Source: Betaproteobacteria bacterium
GTDB taxonomy: Bacteria > Pseudomonadota > Gammaproteobacteria > Burkholderiales > Rhodocyclaceae
Reading direction: 5' to 3'
Length of the DNA stretch: 64,000 nucleotides
NCBI GenBank assembly: GCA_028065725.1
Contig: JAPTVL010000442.1
Coordinates: 62,001-126,000 of the forward strand
Both the position numbers and the translations under genes were made by a program. Shown piece by piece: positions 63,504-64,000 of the stretch. Numbering within the stretch: position 1 is the stretch's first letter; each line of letters opens with the position of its first letter. The notes under the pieces are model-generated. The model had not been told where the DNA came from. It saw only the letters and a list, made by a program, of their open reading frames with translations, and searched no databases.

Positions 63504-64000
63504 CTAAATCCGAAACACCTTCATCACCTCATCCCCCAGGTGATTGATCACCTTCACCGCGATGCGGCCCGAGGTCGGCTTGTCGAAGGGGCGCGAGGTG
63601 TCGCTGTTCAGCGTGGCCCAGGCGTCCTCGTTGATCTCGGCCTTGAGCGTGGTTTTCAGCGACTTGTAGGGATCGTTGGCGCCGAGGAAGTAGGCGTGGC
63701 GGACGAAGAAGCTTTCCTCGTTGTAGTCGGTGTCGATGAACCAGCAGGCAATGCCGTCGGCGCCGTCGCTGCGGACTTCGCCGGTGCTGGGGTCGAAGAC
63801 GTCCACGCCCTGCACCTTGACGCGCACTTGCCCGCCTTCGGCTGCCATGATCTCGATGTCCGGCTCGCCGAAGATGACGAAGAGGTTGCCCTTGCCGGTG
63901 TTCTTGAGGTCTTCGGCCATGTGCAGGTCGGCGTTCATGCGCGCGCGCAGGACGGCGACGCGGCCGAGCTTGTTGAAGTCGGTGGTGCGGGCCTCGAAGT
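63504..64000 (-). CDS. C-terminal part of a site-specific DNA methyltransferase, 5' part outside the window
   Basis: The frame is open to the window edge (…FEARTTDFNKLGRVAVLRAR before the first Met), so about 165 C-terminal residues are seen. GNLFVIFGEPDIEI, DGIACWFIDTDYNEESFFVR, and GRIAVKVINHLGDEVMKVFR match the C-terminal domain of COG2189/type III Mod-like adenine methyltransferases. The catalytic motifs lie beyond the window. It is the most upstream visible gene of the putative defence cluster, probably with a helicase/restriction gene further out. Confidence 0.65.
   Translation of the reverse strand, partial: FEARTTDFNKLGRVAVLRARMNADLHMAEDLKNTGKGNLFVIFGEPDIEIMAAEGGQVRVKVQGVDVFDPSTGEVRSDGADGIACWFIDTDYNEESFFVRHAYFLGANDPYKSLKTTLKAEINEDAWATLNSDTSRPFDKPTSGRIAVKVINHLGDEVMKVFRI

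Noticed and set aside
1..64000. CRISPR arrays, tRNA or rRNA genes
   Set aside because: No regularly spaced direct repeats of 25-40 bases and no recognisable tRNA or rRNA sequence were seen; the word copies are far apart and irregular.

Overview
The window looks like chromosomal DNA of a GC-rich betaproteobacterium, most likely Rhodocyclales or a near relative. The evidence is the gene order rpsB-tsf-pyrH-frr-uppS-cdsA-dxr-rseP-bamA-skp-lpxD-fabZ-lpxA-lpxB-rnhB with divergent map-glnD, the alr-radA pair, and the similarity of the proteins as read by eye. The genus cannot be named from sequence alone. No rRNA, tRNA or CRISPR array was seen. Most genes lie on the minus strand.

Layout. 1-21.0 kb: housekeeping genes. 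These are the 3' part of tex, a haem-binding-type GGDEF sensor, NAD-type isocitrate dehydrogenase, Ada, an FtsX-family permease, a SEC-C protein, radA-alr, a LysR regulator, lplT, a radical SAM protein, a cation efflux protein, then a compact type-4 uracil-DNA glycosylase/rimI/tsaB run, and a stomatin/NfeD pair. 21-23 kb: hupB with a promoter and terminator, and a SpoU-family RNA methyltransferase. 22.4-36.9 kb: the envelope/translation superoperon, with many 1-8 base gene overlaps. 37-40.4 kb: map and glnD.

40.4-47.9 kb is accessory. Two attC sites of 87 bp each, near-identical over their first ~50 bases, a third core site and two half-sites mark a cassette array with no integrase gene in the window (a CALIN: cluster of attC sites lacking an integron integrase). 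It carries an AbiTii-type defence gene, three unknown proteins (one with four Cys-pair repeats) and, at its edge, a HigBA-type toxin-antitoxin pair. Just beyond it a potABCD polyamine import operon is split between potC and potD by a VapBC-type module and a small secreted protein.

50.7-64 kb: a DHH phosphoesterase, an AddA-like helicase-nuclease and its PD-(D/E)XK partner, then a probable defence cluster read toward lower coordinates. In order of transcription this is a DNA methyltransferase (only its C-terminus is in the window), a GHKL ATPase fused to a C-terminal nuclease-like domain, an AP2-like DNA-binding protein, a RhuM protein, and a helicase with an N-terminal RelE/ParE-like domain that is translationally coupled to RhuM.

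The least expected signal is a dispersed 24-base word: AAAGTCGGCGCTGGCG, two free bases, then ACGGCG. At least 15 copies lie in the 64 kb, on both strands, between genes and inside genes. It is read in several frames and so gives unrelated peptides. This points to selection on, or copying of, the DNA word itself rather than a protein motif. It is not an obvious hairpin. It could be an uptake-sequence-like word, a REP-like mobile repeat or a chromosome-organisation site.
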